Below are positions 13,041-23,973 of a stretch of DNA of 64,000 bases, piece after piece. The DNA is from Tulasnella sp. 424. Taxonomy: Eukaryota; Basidiomycota; Agaricomycetes; Cantharellales; Tulasnellaceae. The translations under genes and the position numbers were made by a program. A model generated the notes under the pieces. The model saw only the letters and a program-made list of their open reading frames with translations, was not told the DNA's origin and ran no database searches. Within the stretch, counting starts at the first letter, position 1. Each line of letters starts with the position of its first letter. The stretch lies in NCBI GenBank assembly GCA_019633425.1, contig WSUB01000052.1:173193-237192 (forward strand). Reading direction: 5' to 3'.

Positions 13041-13930
13041 CGACTACGCTTCCTACGCCAGCGGAAAAGAGGTAGAGGCGACATTCATTCCCCTCTCGCC
13101 ATCTCCCATCAACCTGACTTCTCTCCCTCTCAGAGCTCAATCCCGGACGCAGAGGGCCACTCTGCTATTCAGTCAGATCCCCGAGAGTGGTCCAAGTATT
13201 GCCGCCACATCGACAACCTCCTTTACTATGGGATCGACTCTCCCATTCTCCCTCCAGAAACGAACCTGGCACAACCTCATTGCTCGCCACACTCTGTTCC
13301 CTCATCCTTACCGACCGCAACAATGGGACCTTCCCTCCTGCAAGACATCCTCGCGTCCTGGCCGAACGATGATGGCACGAGTCTTCAGCCGCAGAGTGAG
13401 CCTCGGCTCGGCTCTAGCCACCTATCAACTGCGGGGTGGAATAGCGATCGTTCAACCCTCCCCGCTGGATCTTTCACGCCGGAGACACTCATAGAGGTGA
13501 CCATTCCTTCGACACGGTTCCAAACTAGTGGTTGCTCACCTGCCTCCCTCCTCCCCAGTGCTCCCCTCTCTCACCACAGGTGGCACCATACGAGCGCGGA
13601 GACGAGCACTCAAGAATGAAGCCCTCGTCTGAAGGCCTGGAGCGCGGTACTCTCATCCCCGACGGCATGCTGATCGAGTTTCAAGTCGATAAAGCTGCCT
13701 GGGTGCCCGACCCTCCGACCTTACCACAGCCCAGCGGCCCCCCTAACACGACTCGCGACTGTCGATGCAACTGCCTCGCGCCTATTACGGACTGGGCTCG
13801 CCATTGGAGGAGGTCATGTCCGGGAAACCCTGCTCGATCGTTTCCGTGTAGCAATGGTTGTGGCAAGAGGTTTACGCGCAAAGACAATATGAAGCGGCAC
13901 ATAAGCCTGGGCGAGTGTTCATTATGCTAG
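13012..13930 (+). CDS. Small zinc-finger protein, copy 1 (intact)
   Basis: Proposed three-exon gene, about 257 residues. Exon 1 is 13012-13071. Intron 13072-13133 (GTAGAG to CTCTCAG) and intron 13497-13579 (GTGACC to CCACAG) both keep phase 0, giving exons 13134-13496 and 13580-13930. The N-terminal part is acidic and Ser/Pro-rich. The C-terminus has two Cys/His clusters: DCRCNC with HWRRSC, then FPCSNGCGKRFTRKDNMKRH with LGEC. These resemble C2H2/C2HC fingers, so a nuclear DNA-binding role is plausible but unproven. AATAAA follows about 100 bp after the stop. An alternative is that only the last exon is translated. The splice model is mine and needs transcript support. Confidence 0.6.
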
Positions 13931-14027
13931 AAGCGTGCTTTATTTGTATGACTGGTTCCGGTTATGAGTGGTTACCCTTGTAGTACCATTACCTTTTTTT
14001 CTCGGTTTTGCTTGACATGTAGTATGA

Positions 14028-14033
14028 AATAAA
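14028..14033 (+). terminator. Polyadenylation signal AATAAA
   Basis: AATAAA lies about 100 bp downstream of the copy-1 zinc-finger stop codon. It is conserved at the same spacing in copy 2 (16571-16576), which supports it as the 3' end signal. Confidence 0.5.
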
Positions 14034-14513
14034 ATTGCGTCTCCTTCCCTGTCGCCTCCGCCCAAAAGAATGTAAGCTCCGATTTGATAATACACGTTTT
14101 ACGGAAGTCTGGATCGCCTCCGGTAATCATCAGGTGTCAATGGCGCGACGACTAAACTCCTTGCCTGAGAAAAGAGGGACCCATCACTTCTAATTATGGT
14201 AGGTGCGCTGACATCGAAACCTCCCGGCTGTAATTGGACCATGCCTCCCTCGCGATAAGTACTCCCTCCTTCCCCAGTTCGTTCTTTTTGCCCTCCGGAA
14301 ATTGAACTTCACTGCACACGTCTACTTGGGATCCGTCTAGCTCTTAGAATTTAGCACGATTCAAGTCCTTAAGAACGATGACCTGCTCGCTACCCAAGAG
14401 CTCGCGCGTTGGTTTTTTGGCAGTTGGTTGGCGATTCCAGCTTCTCGGCAGTCCGACCAACAGGACAAGACCAATCGCGGCAAGGTCTTCACACTTCAAT
14501 CGTGGAGAGTATT

Positions 14514-14843
14514 TACGGGTGTACCACGCCAGTGTATAACAAACTTCTGGACACGTTATGGACATGCTTCCGAGACCTGGAAGGGTTCTTGAAGGCTTTG
14601 CGGGAAATAGAGCTGAATGGCGTGGAGTTCGACGAAAAGAGGAGGACGATTGTGGAGAAAATAACTACCGAGGGAGCAGGTGGGGGGAGTTGGAGCGACT
14701 GCGATGGGGAGAAGCTGGTGAAACTGGGTAAGATGAGGCAGCTGGTGAAACTGGGTAAGATGAGGCAGCTGGTGAAACTGGGTAAGATGAGGCAGATGGT
14801 CGGCCTGGACGTTGTCGGAAGGCGTTTCCGGAGAAGAGAGTGA
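14514..14843 (+). pseudogene. 3' fragment of the Mtf2-like gene
   Basis: Duplicated last part of the Mtf2-like coding exon, beginning at GCTTPVYNKLLDTLWTCFRD. No upstream exon is present, so it cannot make the whole protein. It remains in frame to the stop at 14841-14843. It contains a 27-bp unit three times (14715-14795) encoding LVKLGKMRQ, which is single in the parent. An open frame running in from 14409 is probably fortuitous. Confidence 0.8.
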
Positions 14844-15173
14844 GTGGCGCCTCGTCCATCGACACTGGGTCCCCGATTATATATTCTCATTTGTTTCATC
14901 CTTTTCGGACCGTGCCGCTCATTTGTCCGCAAAGAAGGGAAACCGTGCCGAGATATCCTGCTGAACCGAAGCCCACGGATGTGGTTTCTTGCAAACCACG
15001 TTTCTGAAAACTTGTTTTCACACAGCCCGATGCTGCTGGTTCTTGTACAAGGCCCTCCTACGGTGGCTGAGTGACGTGGCCTCGGCGTGTTAACGTTAAC
15101 ATTAGACGTGCACCGCTCCGCAAGAAGGAGGTTCACTCCTTCTCGCCCGATTTAGCAATTCCCTCCAGGGGGG

Positions 15174-15181
15174 TTTAAAAG
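15174..15181 (+). promoter_or_regulatory. TATA-like box of zinc-finger unit, copy 2
   Basis: TTTAAAAG at the position equivalent to 12104-12111, in a conserved block upstream of the zinc-finger locus. Confidence 0.4.
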
Positions 15182-15385
15182 CATCCCTTCAGTCCCCCTT
15201 CGATACTACTTGGGACTCACTAGCTCAGTCTAGCTGAGTCGTTGTAACCCCTTCATCTTCGTCAGGAAGTGCGTGCTCTTCCACAGCTATTTTCAGTAAA
15301 CCCGCGCTGACCGAATACTTGTCATCCAGTAGCCGTCCACATACAGCTGATCAAGGAGTCACTTGAGGCGGAGAAGACTGACGAA

Positions 15386-16476
15386 ATGCCCAGGAATATG
15401 TTCCTGACGGCCGGGACGGTGCTCAGGTCTCGCGACCGGCTGCGTTTAATCTATGTAAACGCAGCCGGTCGCGGGACCCGAGCCCCGTCCCGACTGTCAA
15501 GTACCGATTCATGGAGTGGCGGAGTTGTCGCTCACGCCCGTGACCGAACCCCCGACCGGATTTCTCAGTCTTCTTTGAGCGGAGTCTTCTCCTACTCCAG
15601 CGGGAAAGAGGTAGAGGCGACGTTCATTCCCCTCTCGCCATCGCCCCTTCAGTCCAATTTTCCTCCCCCTCCAAGCTCAACCCCGGACGTAGAGGGCCAC
15701 TCTGCCATTCAGTCGGATCCCGGAGAGTGGTCCAAGTATTGCGCGCACATCGACAATTTCCTGTACTACGGGGTCGACTCTCCGACTCTCCCTCCAGAGA
15801 CCAACCCGTCACAACCGGTGCCTAGTTACTCGCCACCCGCTGTTCCCTCGTCCTTTTCTCCTGCAACAATGTGGCGCCGGCAAGATGTACTCGCGTTCTG
15901 GCCACACGACTGTGGCACGAGTGTTCAGTCGCAAAGTCAGCCTCTGCTCGGCTCTAGCCAGCTATCAACTGCGGAGTGGAATAGCGATAATTCAAGCCTC
16001 TTCGCTGCATCTTCCCCACCGGGGACACTTACGGAGGCGACCACTTCTTCGACATTGCCGGAACTCATCCCAGACCAGTCCCCGCCCACCTTCCCCTCTC
16101 CCGCCGACTGCTACCTCTCTCACTACAGGTGGCACCATACGAGCACGGAGACAAGCACTCGAGAACGAAATCCTCGTCTGAAGGCCTTGAACGCGGTGCT
16201 CTCATCCCCGAAGGCATGCTAATCGAGTTCCAAGTCGATAAGGCTGCCTGGGTGCCCGACCCTCCATTACCACAGCCAAGCGTCCTCCCCAGCACGACCC
16301 GTGACTGCCGATGCAGTTGCATTGGGCCTATTACGGACTGGGCTCGCCATTGGCGGAGGTCATGTCCGGGAAACCTTGGTCGGTCGTTTCCTTGCACCAA
16401 TGGTTGTGGCAAGAGCTTTACCCGCAAAGACAACATGAAGCGGCACGTAAGCCTGGGCGAGTGTTCATTATACTAG
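15386..16476 (+). pseudogene. Zinc-finger gene, copy 2, splice sites lost
   Basis: Counterpart of 13012-13930. The copy-1 start exon has no equivalent. The first intron acceptor has lost its AG, and the 63-nt former intron (15611-15673) reads open in frame. The second intron donor has changed from GT to GC (16037-16038). Without splicing the frame ends at 16222, before the finger region, which remains intact in another frame (16129-16476; FPCTNGCGKSFTRKDNMKRH). If the GC donor still works, the fingers could be joined. Calling it a pseudogene is therefore a judgement. Confidence 0.55.
15403..15501. repeat. Long inverted repeat (hairpin), copy 2
   Basis: Arms at 15403-15448 and 15456-15501 pair over 46 positions with six mismatches, two of which would be G-U in RNA. 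The loop is 7 nt. It occupies the same place as the hairpin at 12340-12433, but beyond the loop-proximal bases the arm sequence is mostly different. Confidence 0.8.
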
Positions 16477-16570
16477 AAGCGTGCTTGATTTGTATGACTG
16501 GTTCCGGTCATGAGTGGTCACCCTTGAAGTACCGTTACCTTTTTTTCTCGGTTTTGCTTGACATGTATGA

Positions 16571-16576
16571 AATAAA
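16571..16576 (+). terminator. Polyadenylation signal AATAAA, copy 2
   Basis: AATAAA about 95 bp after the copy-2 finger stop, equivalent to 14028-14033. Confidence 0.45.
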
Positions 16577-17577
16577 ATTGCGTCTCCTTCCCTGTCGTCT
16601 CCGCCCAAAAAAATGTGAGCTCCGGTTTGATAATACACGTTGTGCAGAAGTCTAGATCGCCTCCGGTAATCATCAGGTGTCAATGACGCGACGACTAAAC
16701 TCCTTGCCTGAGAAAAGAGGGACCCATCACTTCTAATTATGGTAGGTGCGCTGACATCGCAACCTCCCGGCTGTAATTGGACCATGCCTCCCTCGCGATA
16801 AATACTCCCTCTTCCCCCGGTTCGTTCTTTTTGCCCCCTGAAATTTGAACTTGACTGCACACGTCTACTTGGGATCCGTCTAGCTCTTAGAATTCAGCAC
16901 AATTCAAGTCCTTAAGAACGATGACCTGCTCGCTACCCAAGAACTCGCGCGTTGGCTTTTTGGCAGTTGTTATTCCTGTTGGTCGGCGATTCCAACTTCA
17001 GGCGTCACAAACTTTGCCTGGGCAGCCCGACCAACAGTACAAGACCAATCGCGGCAGGATTTCACACTTCAATCGTGGAGAGTATTCTGCTGGAGCCTGT
17101 GACGCGGAGATGGGCGGTTTCCTCCATCATTCGAGAATCGGGCGTGACCGTGACCGGAGGTGTACGCTCTCAAGTTTTGAGCCAACGCGGATCGGTTCCT
17201 GTGCCTCCCTATCGTTTCTCACCATGCCACTCTCAGTAATCGGATCAATGCAGAGTTCCAGCTGTGGCGATGAAGCTGCGGGACGAGATCGTTGGTTCGG
17301 GTCTTGGGGTGCATTATGCGAGTTCTCGCTGTGCGGGTCAGAGACGCTGGCAGACCGGTTTGATTTCTGTCTCATGGTTTTTTTCACTCCCTTGGCATCG
17401 CCTGGGTCAATGATGGGTCGCGAGTTCATCAGAACTCTGCAGCAAATATACATCTCACTTGAGCCTTTGTTGCTGCCGAGTTTTGGCCTGAACCGTGTCC
17501 GGTCCCCGCTTCATTTCTCACTTCTCAAGCACCTGAACCAAGTTCAGGATTCTAGCGAAGGATCATAGAAGGACAGC

Positions 17578-18172
17578 ATGGAAGACATAACTAACTTCAC
17601 CTCCACCTCATTTTTGACCATCAGCTCCTCCCGCCAAAAGCGGGCTCCTATTAGGTTCGCCCACTACGACTCCTTCCCGCCGGCTACCCTGGCCCCCCTT
17701 CTGCCCCCCTCTTCACCTCACCTCCCTCACCACCGTGTTGAGAACCCCGCACCACCGCCCTTCGCAGCGTCCTTCACTGCGGCTGGTTTCCCACCAGCCA
17801 GCTCCGCCTCCCCGTCCACGGGGATGTGTTCAGCCCTCGGCCCTGCTTTACTACAGTGCCGCAGGTCCGTCGAAACCGGAATCCTCGGCTCCAGGCCGAG
17901 TCTCCGGTGCGACGCCAGTGTCCGTCCTGCTCAAGTTCATTAGCTATCCTACAGGTAAGGTTAGGATTATGATGTACGGACCTGGGTGCCACTGCCGTCG
18001 CGCCTCCACCCACAGGTTCTCCAGGCCCTTCCGACCTGGGGCACCCCCTCGCGCGTCTGATCCGCCTGGTGAAGCGGCCGTCTTCGAATGCCAGCAATAC
18101 CGGATGAGGTTTAGCCAAAAGGGTAGCATGGGACATATCAAGGAGCTCCGTCAGCACACGCTCGAGAGTTAA
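17578..18172 (+). pseudogene. Zinc-finger-like remnant, divergent third locus
   Basis: An open frame starting MEDITNF at 17578 stops at 17943. An overlapping frame continues to 18172 and ends with FECQQYRMRFSQKGSMGHIK, a finger-like stretch missing the second Cys. A good intron (17955-18015, GTAAGG to CCACAG) does not restore one frame. The Pro-rich N-terminus followed by a C-terminal finger recalls the two loci just upstream, but similarity is weak. It may be a decayed relative. Confidence 0.35.
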
Positions 18173-18529
18173 TTGAGTGGGGAATATGGTAGGGATGGTC
18201 TTGATCGATTCTTGTTCAAGTTGCTCTCACCTGGTCGACCTGCGGCTTCATACCCCTCTGCCGCTTGTACGTCGTACGGTGGGGTGGTGTCGAGAGTAGT
18301 GCGCACGTAGGTGTCTAACCGAATTGGTTGACTCTTGTTCCTTCCCTCTTATAGCAACGCGCGGGGTCTAGCCAGACGCGGGGTTCTCTGCTGGACTGGC
18401 ACTATTGCCGAGAGGGCCTCTACTTTCCTCTCGCGCTAAACCTAAACCCCTTCCACGCAGATCGGAGTAGAAGGAGGACCGTGTTGCCTAATTCGGGTGA
18501 GCGTCTCTCTGATCGAGTTGCTCTTTTAC

Positions 18530-19342
18530 TCTCAATCAGCCGTTTCTAACGCTCATACTCAACGTGTTCACCGTCAATCTATTTTCATTTACTGCTAATT
18601 AATGGGGGACCAAAGCCGGCATTGAGCCCTACTCTCAACGGCACAGTTCCGTCTAGCCGGTTCTTTGGCCCCAGGTAAGCAAAACCTCCCGCGGGCCGCG
18701 CGTTGGGCATGGCAACGAAGAGTGACAGGAACAAATGAGAACACGGACGACTTAAAGAGCACGAGGTACTCTGCAGAGAGCTTAAGAGTGATATGACAGC
18801 ACCATCAAGGCCTACGTGGACCACGGAGGGGCACAACGGAACAGCATATATACGACTCGCTTATTGCCAACCATAGCTTCCTGCGCGCGCTATGCCGATT
18901 GGTGGAGAACCTTCTTCGAACGCTGCTGTTGTGGAAACTTGTGCTGGAGAAAAGTCGAGAAGGGCTGGACTCCGGAGCAGGATGCGGCACTTGAATCGAA
19001 TATGTGCTGGTTGAGGTTCTGTCCGTTAGCCGTTCTGAAAAGATTACCTCTGGGGCAGGATCCAATCCTTAGGCTTGTAGAATATACGGGACATTTTTGC
19101 TTCGTTGTGCCGCTTTGCTTCGAGAACAGATGGCTGCTGAACGACCGGCCAGGCGGAGGTTTGAGACTATGGTATCACAGGGAGCTCGAGAAACGCTCGA
19201 GCCTCCGCTTGGAAGCAAGACGCAGATGTCGGTTGTTAAGACCAAATGGAAATGTATCAGTGACCACGAGATTGAAGAAAGGGGCTTTTAGATTGTCAAA
19301 TCCGACGCACGGACTATCAATGCAGTGGGTGGCTGCGATGAT
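18530..19342. other. Non-coding stretch absent from duplication unit 2
   Basis: Short open frames up to 180 codons occur (18816-19358, +) without any recognised domain. The region from 18530 to about 20390, including the MITE, has no counterpart in unit 2. It was either lost there or inserted here after the duplication. Confidence 0.4.
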
Positions 19343-19350
19343 TAAGAAGT

Positions 19351-19785
19351 TAGGGTAGCGTCAGACACCTCCGGAGAGGTGTCCGACAGGTCTTAGTCAG
19401 GTACAAGACCGCATCGCCTGAGCCACCTGGTAAAAGACATGGTCAATGACCAGTAAAAGACGAGTAAAAGACAGGGGCAATTGATCCATATTCATCGGAC
19501 CAAATTGCATTATTTACGTTACTTTGGGTCTAAATGCACGCGAAAGGGTATTTCGAGCTTACAGTATCAGTTTGATGCAGTATTCATGGGTCTTCCGGTC
19601 TCCTGTTCCTCGACCGGACTACAAGTGACTTACAGCAAGGTAATTTTCAGACTGCTTCCACCCAGTCCGTTACTGGTAAGTGACACCCCAGTTTCGAGCC
19701 TCGTGTCTTTGACCGGTCAATGACCGGTCAAAGACACGTCATTTACCACCCTGTCTATTACCAGGGTGTCGCTGACGCTACCCTA
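19351..19785. mobile_element. hAT-like MITE, 435 bp, with 8-bp target duplication
   Basis: The element begins TAGGGTAGCGTCAG and ends CTGACGCTACCCTA, perfect 14-bp terminal inverted repeats that continue imperfectly into gacacc/gggtgtc. It is flanked on both sides by TAAGAAGT (19343-19350 and 19786-19793). An 8-bp duplication with short TIRs is the hallmark of hAT-superfamily transposition. There is no transposase frame, so it is non-autonomous. Inside are repeats of gtaaaagac near the left end and a near-perfect palindrome built on gaccggtcaatgaccggtc near the right end. Confidence 0.9.
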
Positions 19786-19793
19786 TAAGAAGT

Positions 19794-20508
19794 CCAAGCT
19801 TCACGTCCCATGTTAGTCTAGAGAAGTGTCCCTATAAAGGCGCAACTGTCAAGGTCAAAGTCCGTACCATAATGCCTCTGGCTAGATGGCACCTGTGTGG
19901 TCGAACAAGGATTCTCTATGGCTAGTCCAGACACACCGGTGTTCAGGCTTTGATCCTACTCTCGCCAAGCTTGAGGACCACACCCTCACAGACATGCACC
20001 CTCTCCTTGATAAAGTACTCCGTTGGTAGGGCGAGAGCCAGCGAAAGAGGAGCGGAGACTGGGATTGCGAGATTGGCTCAGTCGATGAGGTTGGCAATAG
20101 ACTATGACGTTGGGATTGATTATGGCCAAAGGCGGTGATAGTCGACCACGTGCACTGGGTTCGTTGCCTGTGCGCGACAGATGTGCGGCTGTTATCAGAG
20201 TGAGCCCAGAGGGTAGGGATAGCCAGAATTGGAACGCAACAGGGTCCGGCTCCTCAACGGAGCTTGAAATCTAGGCCCCCGCCTGCCTGCCTCCCTCGAA
20301 GATTCATGTATCTTTAGCGTTACATCTCAATGAGACACCTAAACGGCACATTCCAAAGATTTCCTTTCTTTTCTAAGTAGCAGGTTCTTGTATAGAGTAG
20401 CTCGACCCCGTGAAGCACCTTGACGCGCTCCATGGCTAAGTGCGATCGCATCACGTGGTCGTGTTCAAATTCCAAAATTTCGACGTCGACCACCATTCTG
20501 CCACCCAT
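19794..20508. other. Intergenic region upstream of the mitochondrial gene
   Basis: No gene recognised. The last 110 bp (from about 20395) are conserved in duplication unit 2 (from about 27960), as expected for promoter and 5' UTR of the downstream gene. Confidence 0.4.
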
Positions 20509-21808
20509 ATGCTTCGTTCTCGATCCTTCATCAGGAGCGTACAGACGCTGTCTAGACCTTTCCCAACACCTGCAAGATGCATTCATAGTACTACGCCAGG
20601 TAGGGGATCGGGTACTCGGGGATGGGATGCTTGCGTCTGACACCGTCTACCACTTCCAGTGCTGAAGAAGAAAGGGAAAGCCGCCGCTAAAGCAACCGAA
20701 GAAGACGCATTTGATGACGGATTCGTAGATGACGATCTATTCGGAGGGGCAACTTCAAAGCAAGCGAAACAGGAATCCGCGCTGCCCAAACAGCACCAGG
20801 AAAAGGCCCCAACGTCCACTGCCGATGCCGACGCCAAGGCTGCCAAACGAGCCGCGCTGTTCGAAGCAGAACGGACGGAACTACTATTCCGTCTAGCTCC
20901 CGATCGCGAGGCCTCTCGTTCGAAAGCGAGGAAGACTGCTATTCGGAGCATCCTTCGATGGACCGACACCCCAGCGCAGCTCTGGACGGTGAGGGACTTG
21001 GTAGCGGACATGCGAAAGGCCAAGATAGGGCTTCACGAAGATACCGCGAAAGAGTTCTTCGGTGAGCTACCATTTCGTTGCCTTTTCTTCTGGAATGCGG
21101 TGCAAATCCTCAGCTGGCGAGGAGGCTTGTTTTCGCTCCGAGATTGGCATCATTTAGCCCATCAGCTTTCGGGCTCCGCTGACATCCCTTGTCACAGGTC
21201 GATGCATAACTCTCCATCGTCCTGATATCGCGCTACACGTGCTCACCGAACGTCCTCGCTACCGACTTGATTTGGACCTCAACACGGCTCGCGACCTCCT
21301 CCACTCTATCTTTATCCGCGCCACCTGGGTCACTCCACTCGCTGAAAAAATGGCCGATGAATGGAAGCCCTTCAGTGCTTCACATCACCAAGACGCATTG
21401 TTGGTCGCGGGGCTCTATCCCCACTTCGGCTTGGGTGAAGCCACCGAAGATCCCGTCGCGTCGGCGCTGCTGATGTCCATGTTTGCTTCAAGTCGGACAA
21501 ACCCAACATCGGACATGCCTGAGGTGGAGGGACTAGGATCCTATGGCGATATCGCCACGGAGCTGGGAAAGGATCTGCTGAAGAATACCCGAAGCAAGCA
21601 ACTGGTTCACTTGCCAACCTCCGCAGCCCCGTCTTCCAGGGATCAGCCTCGGTTTTTGCATCGTCATCAGGTCTGGTTGGACTCGGAGCTACTTCGAGCT
21701 GATGTGAAGAAGCTTTTGACGAAGCTCGGGTTTGATGGCCAAAGCTTGAGCTCGTTAGGGCTATCCAGTAGGACTATTGATGCATTATCGATACCCAAAT
21801 CGTCGTGA
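20509..21808 (+). CDS. Predicted mitochondrial protein of unknown function, 367 aa
   Basis: Three exons fit in phase: 20509-20599, 20660-21061 and 21198-21808. The N-terminus MLRSRSFIRSVQTLSRPF is Arg/Ser-rich with no acidic residue, a typical mitochondrial presequence, followed by CIHSTTP, a plausible cleavage region. Next is a Lys/Asp-rich linker (AFDDGFVDDDLFGG) and a mostly helical, charged domain of about 280 residues (ELLFRLAPDREASRSKARK; LHVLTERPRYRLDLD). I do not recognise the family. Helical mitoribosomal or mitochondrial RNA proteins are possibilities, without firm support. A broken copy lies at 27950-28262. Confidence 0.75.
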
Positions 21809-22078
21809 TCCTATCCCTTTACTTAGATTAATTTGTATTTAGGGTAGGGGACTAATGGCGAGTCGTTCTTGGACGTCCTAAGTTGGTATTCGGTCTACCC
21901 TCTAGTTCGCGCCCCAACGGGTTTTCATAACCACTATGCGCTCAATCAACATTTCAATCCATTATCCAAATAATTCATACTGCACAAACCGAAAACAAGG
22001 TGAGACAGAGAAGAAACGACAAACAAGCAAGAGGACTGGAGAAACAACGAAGATTCGAGTCCCTTAAGGCATAAGTAC

Positions 22079-23973
22079 CTAACGTCGTCCCATGAACCTC
22101 GCACTACCCGGTGGGCTCAAGCTAGACTCCCCCTCACTGAAAGCAGTCAACGGAATATTCTCCGCTTCCTCGTCATTGACCAAAGTCCATTGACTGCCTT
22201 CGGAGGAACCTTGATTGCTCCCGCGACGACGAAGCGCAGGACGAGGTAGCCCCCAACGGGGTACTTCCAGGTGAGAGGATGCAGAACCCCCGTCATAGTC
22301 AGATATTGCAGAGTTGTCGACCCGCACAGTCGGGAAGGAGGGGTGGTCGTTCTGGCTATCCGTGTCATTGTCTCCAGACTTGACGACCGAATACTGGAAG
22401 TTTGAATGGTCAGTGCTTTCGCTCAACCTTGTTTTTGAGGATAAGGGCGAAGATGGTGGATATATTTGCTTTCTGTGCAACCTTCCCAATGAATCTACTT
22501 GTGGCGGCGATAATTGGCAGTGGTAGTGTTGTGTTCCTGTGCATGTCGCCACACTGTTGGCGCATGAAGTGTGTTCCTCGCAGTGAGATAGGTGCGAGTA
22601 ATGAACTGGAAGTATCGAATTTTCATTCTTGCGGAGCCATGCGATTGCGATAGGCCAAATAGGGGAAAGAGCGAGAAACACCGCCGCCGACTAGTCCCGA
22701 GTCCAAGCACAGCACGAGTGAATGGAGTGAAAGAAGTTAATCCTTTATCATGCCTGCCCAAGCCAATACCGCACACACCTGAGAAAAACTCCAAATCTCA
22801 TTCTCCCCAGAGAGCAGATTATTGGCACTTATCTGAAGCTCGCTGAGGACTATGAACCCGACAACGATCGTGAGCGCAATGAGTTGGGAAAGGCGAATCA
22901 GCCACCTCTCCAACAGGTCTCCACTTTCCGTCGGGTATAGAAAGTACTGCCAGCACTTGATTCTGTAGAGGAGCTTCCCCTTTATGGTACTTTTATCGAC
23001 CTTGATGTGCTTATATACCAAATGTGATTCGTGGACCGATGAATGGCAGGAGAAGACCATGACCACGCCAAATATCACCGATGATGAAAAGCAAAGGAGA
23101 AGCCAGACCGCCCAGCTGGCGATGTCTTCGTTGATTTCGGTGGCTGTACGAAAACCAGCGGGGTACACAATAACGGTTCCGCCCGAGCACTATCACACCA
23201 ATGGGCAAAAGTTGGGCGTATCAGTACGTCAGATTACGTCATACCTTTCGATATACGTACCGGATTCTGATCGTAAAACGGGTCGACGAACATCAACACC
23301 GTCCAAATCCACTGCAGGACGATCTGCGCGCCCAAAGCCAAGCTTAGGATGATTCTTCCTCTTGCCCGTTCCTCAAGCTCTTTTCGAAAAGCATCCTGGT
23401 CTTCCCCTTTCTTTTTACGGAGCACTCGCCATATAGGTACCATAGGAGCTGCTGCCACGGAAGCAACGGTGCTAAGGGTGGCGAAGTTGAGGACAAGCGT
23501 GGCATGGTGCAGGGTGAGTTCGCTTTTGAACTTGGCTCGAAGAGCGGGGATGACGAGCGCCCCTGTGAGCTAATAAATTATTCTACAGTTATATGGCTTG
23601 AAGCGTTATCACAGATGCTGGAAGTATACACGTACGATCGTGGATGCCCAAGCACCGGCAGCGGAATCTTCGGGAGACAGCCAGATCAACATGGCTGCAT
23701 ACAACCGCGCGAGTTCATTATATGACACCTAAACTCTTCCGAATAGCGTACCGTTCATAAACGACTGAGAGTAAAATGCCGCTCGGACACCTTCAAGTTC
23801 AACTGTGAGCTAGGCGTGCAAAGTGGCGAAGGAAGTAAGCGCCCACCTATTCCCGCCAAATCCGGGTTTGGACACAGGCCATAACAGAGCGGGAAGTTCT
23901 CCGTTGCACAATACAGTGCCGTTATATTATCATTCGCCTCCACCTGTGATTGGTCTATACTGAAGGCACTCAT
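22079..23973 (-). CDS. Seven-helix membrane protein A
   Basis: Six exons join in frame to about 510 residues. The N-terminus carries the family signature YC-x8-C-x3-CPNPDLAGIGVR, followed by AFYSQ entering the first helix. I count seven hydrophobic helices, near residues 45-63, 68-88, 97-125, 147-170, 202-225, 275-297 and 312-335. A basic loop (RVLRKKKGEDQDAFRKELEE) lies after the third. The tail of about 170 residues is Ser-rich and holds AENIPLTAFSEGESS near the end. This is a fungal family of uncharacterised integral membrane proteins. A receptor or sensor role is suggested by topology only. It is divergent from permease A (550 bp between starts) and 70-80% similar by eye to protein B. Confidence 0.8.

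Larger units (their letters stand above)
11453..14513 (+). repeat. Tandem segmental duplication, copy 1
   Basis: First copy of a roughly 3-kb unit. It runs from inside the last exon of the Mtf2-like gene, through its 3' flank, a TATA-like box, a hairpin and a zinc-finger gene, to the sequence gtggagagta. The head of the second copy joins directly at 14513/14514. The breakpoints share only a few bases (tacgggtg at 11453 and 14514). Confidence 0.85.
14514..17086 (+). repeat. Tandem segmental duplication, copy 2
   Basis: Second copy of the unit at 11453-14513. It is shorter, mainly because it lacks the counterpart of 12552-13040, and ends at the same gtggagagta sequence (about 17073-17083). After this the sequence is unique. 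The copies are clearly related along their length but carry scattered substitutions, so the event is not recent. Confidence 0.85.

Noticed and set aside
18816..19358. 180-codon plus-strand frame just before the MITE
   Set aside because: No domain, no homologue in the neighbouring duplicate, and it ends inside the MITE terminus.
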